Of a stretch of 33,564 nt of DNA, positions 33,227 through 33,564 are shown piece by piece; the first letter of the stretch is position 1; every line of letters begins with the position of its first letter. The notes beneath the pieces are model-generated. The model worked only from the letters and a program-made list of their open reading frames with translations. It was not told the DNA's origin and made no database searches. Origin of the DNA: an uncultured Eubacterium sp. (GTDB taxonomy: Bacteria; Bacillota; Clostridia; Lachnospirales; Lachnospiraceae); the NCBI GenBank assembly GCA_900548465.1, contig URKY01000026.1, forward strand, positions 1 to 33,564. Reading direction: 5' to 3'. The translations under genes were made by a program, and so were the position numbers.

Positions 33227-33418
33227 TTAATTAGGTAATTTTTTAACATGGAAAAATCCCCCCAGATCTTTCTGTGATGCACAATTTTCCAGTACTTTTC
33301 TGTCCCACTCTGCTGATATTCTTTGAAAAACCCGGATAGCATTTATTAGCCAACGTCTCCTTCTACACGATCCACGACATGCTATCTTTGCTTTGCTAAT
33401 TTTCTTTTTCTTAAACAT
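33227..33418 (-). CDS. Small basic protein of unknown function
   Basis: A 63-residue frame starts MFKKKKISKAKIACRGSCRRRRW and ends HVKKLPN. The ATG at 33418 is preceded by a strong TTGGAGG with 5-nt spacing, the best reason to believe it is translated. It has three cysteines (two as ACRGSC), a very basic N-terminal half and no signal peptide. I do not recognise a family. It stands alone right of the IS110 element; the remaining 33431-33564 shows nothing. Confidence 0.4.
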   Translation of the reverse strand: MFKKKKISKAKIACRGSCRRRRWLINAIRVFQRISAEWDRKVLENCASQKDLGGFFHVKKLPN

Positions 33419-33564
33419 AAGATCCTCCAAGTAGATTTTTATATTTTCGTCTCCTATTTGAGGATATCATATCACTTATTCACTTTTGTTTCATTTTTAT
33501 ATCTGAATCAACACATTACTTTAATCACCTTTAAAATGAATGCATCATTAATGTATTAGTCTCT

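Noticed and set aside
1..33564. CRISPR arrays, tRNA or rRNA genes
   Set aside because: No regularly spaced repeats, tRNA cloverleaf with a CCA end or conserved rRNA segments were seen on either strand.

Overview
This AT-rich window reads like a chromosomal segment of a Gram-positive anaerobe of the Firmicutes/Clostridia, probably Lachnospiraceae-like. That placement is inference: it rests on the low GC, strong AGGAGG-type ribosome binding sites, a clostridial-type agrD/agrB remnant, and IS110/IS256-type insertion sequences. Almost every cellular gene is on the minus strand, so transcription runs from right to left.

Right flank (about 29.4-33.5 kb): an intact IS110-type transposon, a small basic ORF, decayed pieces of two sugar ABC-transporter permeases, and a decayed agrD-agrB quorum-sensing pair. 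A possible activator-dependent promoter follows, with a TTAAC-N5-GTTAA palindrome beside its -35 region. From there a long gene train starts (29055 down to 17752): an RifK/AHBA-synthase-type PLP enzyme, a papain/BtrH-like protein lacking the usual Cys, a phosphoketolase-type TPP enzyme, a HAD protein with an altered catalytic motif, a GT1 glycosyltransferase, a divergent DisA/DAC-like protein, a radical-SAM-like protein with a compact CX2CX2C motif, a PHP phosphoesterase, an ACP-FkbH fusion and a thymidylate-kinase-like gene split at an A10 run.

Centre (10.9-15.8 kb): a three-gene ABC-2 exporter, an MBL-fold hydrolase, a SAM methyltransferase and a GrpB-type nucleotidyltransferase, bounded on both sides by decayed IS110 copies. 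Left (1-8.9 kb): a second acyl carrier protein, a Dph6-like ATP pyrophosphatase/ligase, an HD-domain protein and a NodU/CmcH O-carbamoyltransferase. A decayed IS256 element follows, with an 8-bp target duplication still recognisable at 7 of 8 positions. Last come a second PHP protein, a BtrH-like C/H/D protein and a radical SAM enzyme that runs off the window.

Together this looks like a biosynthetic gene cluster without NRPS or PKS modules. I infer a small, polar, glycosylated and carbamoylated amino-sugar- or aminocyclitol-like product, acylated from carrier proteins, probably with a glyceryl unit (FkbH), and exported by the ABC-2 system. I recognise no characterised pathway with this gene set. 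At least four insertion sequences split it, three of them dead, and several genes carry homopolymer frameshifts or nonsense codons, so the locus is either partly decaying or partly affected by assembly indels.
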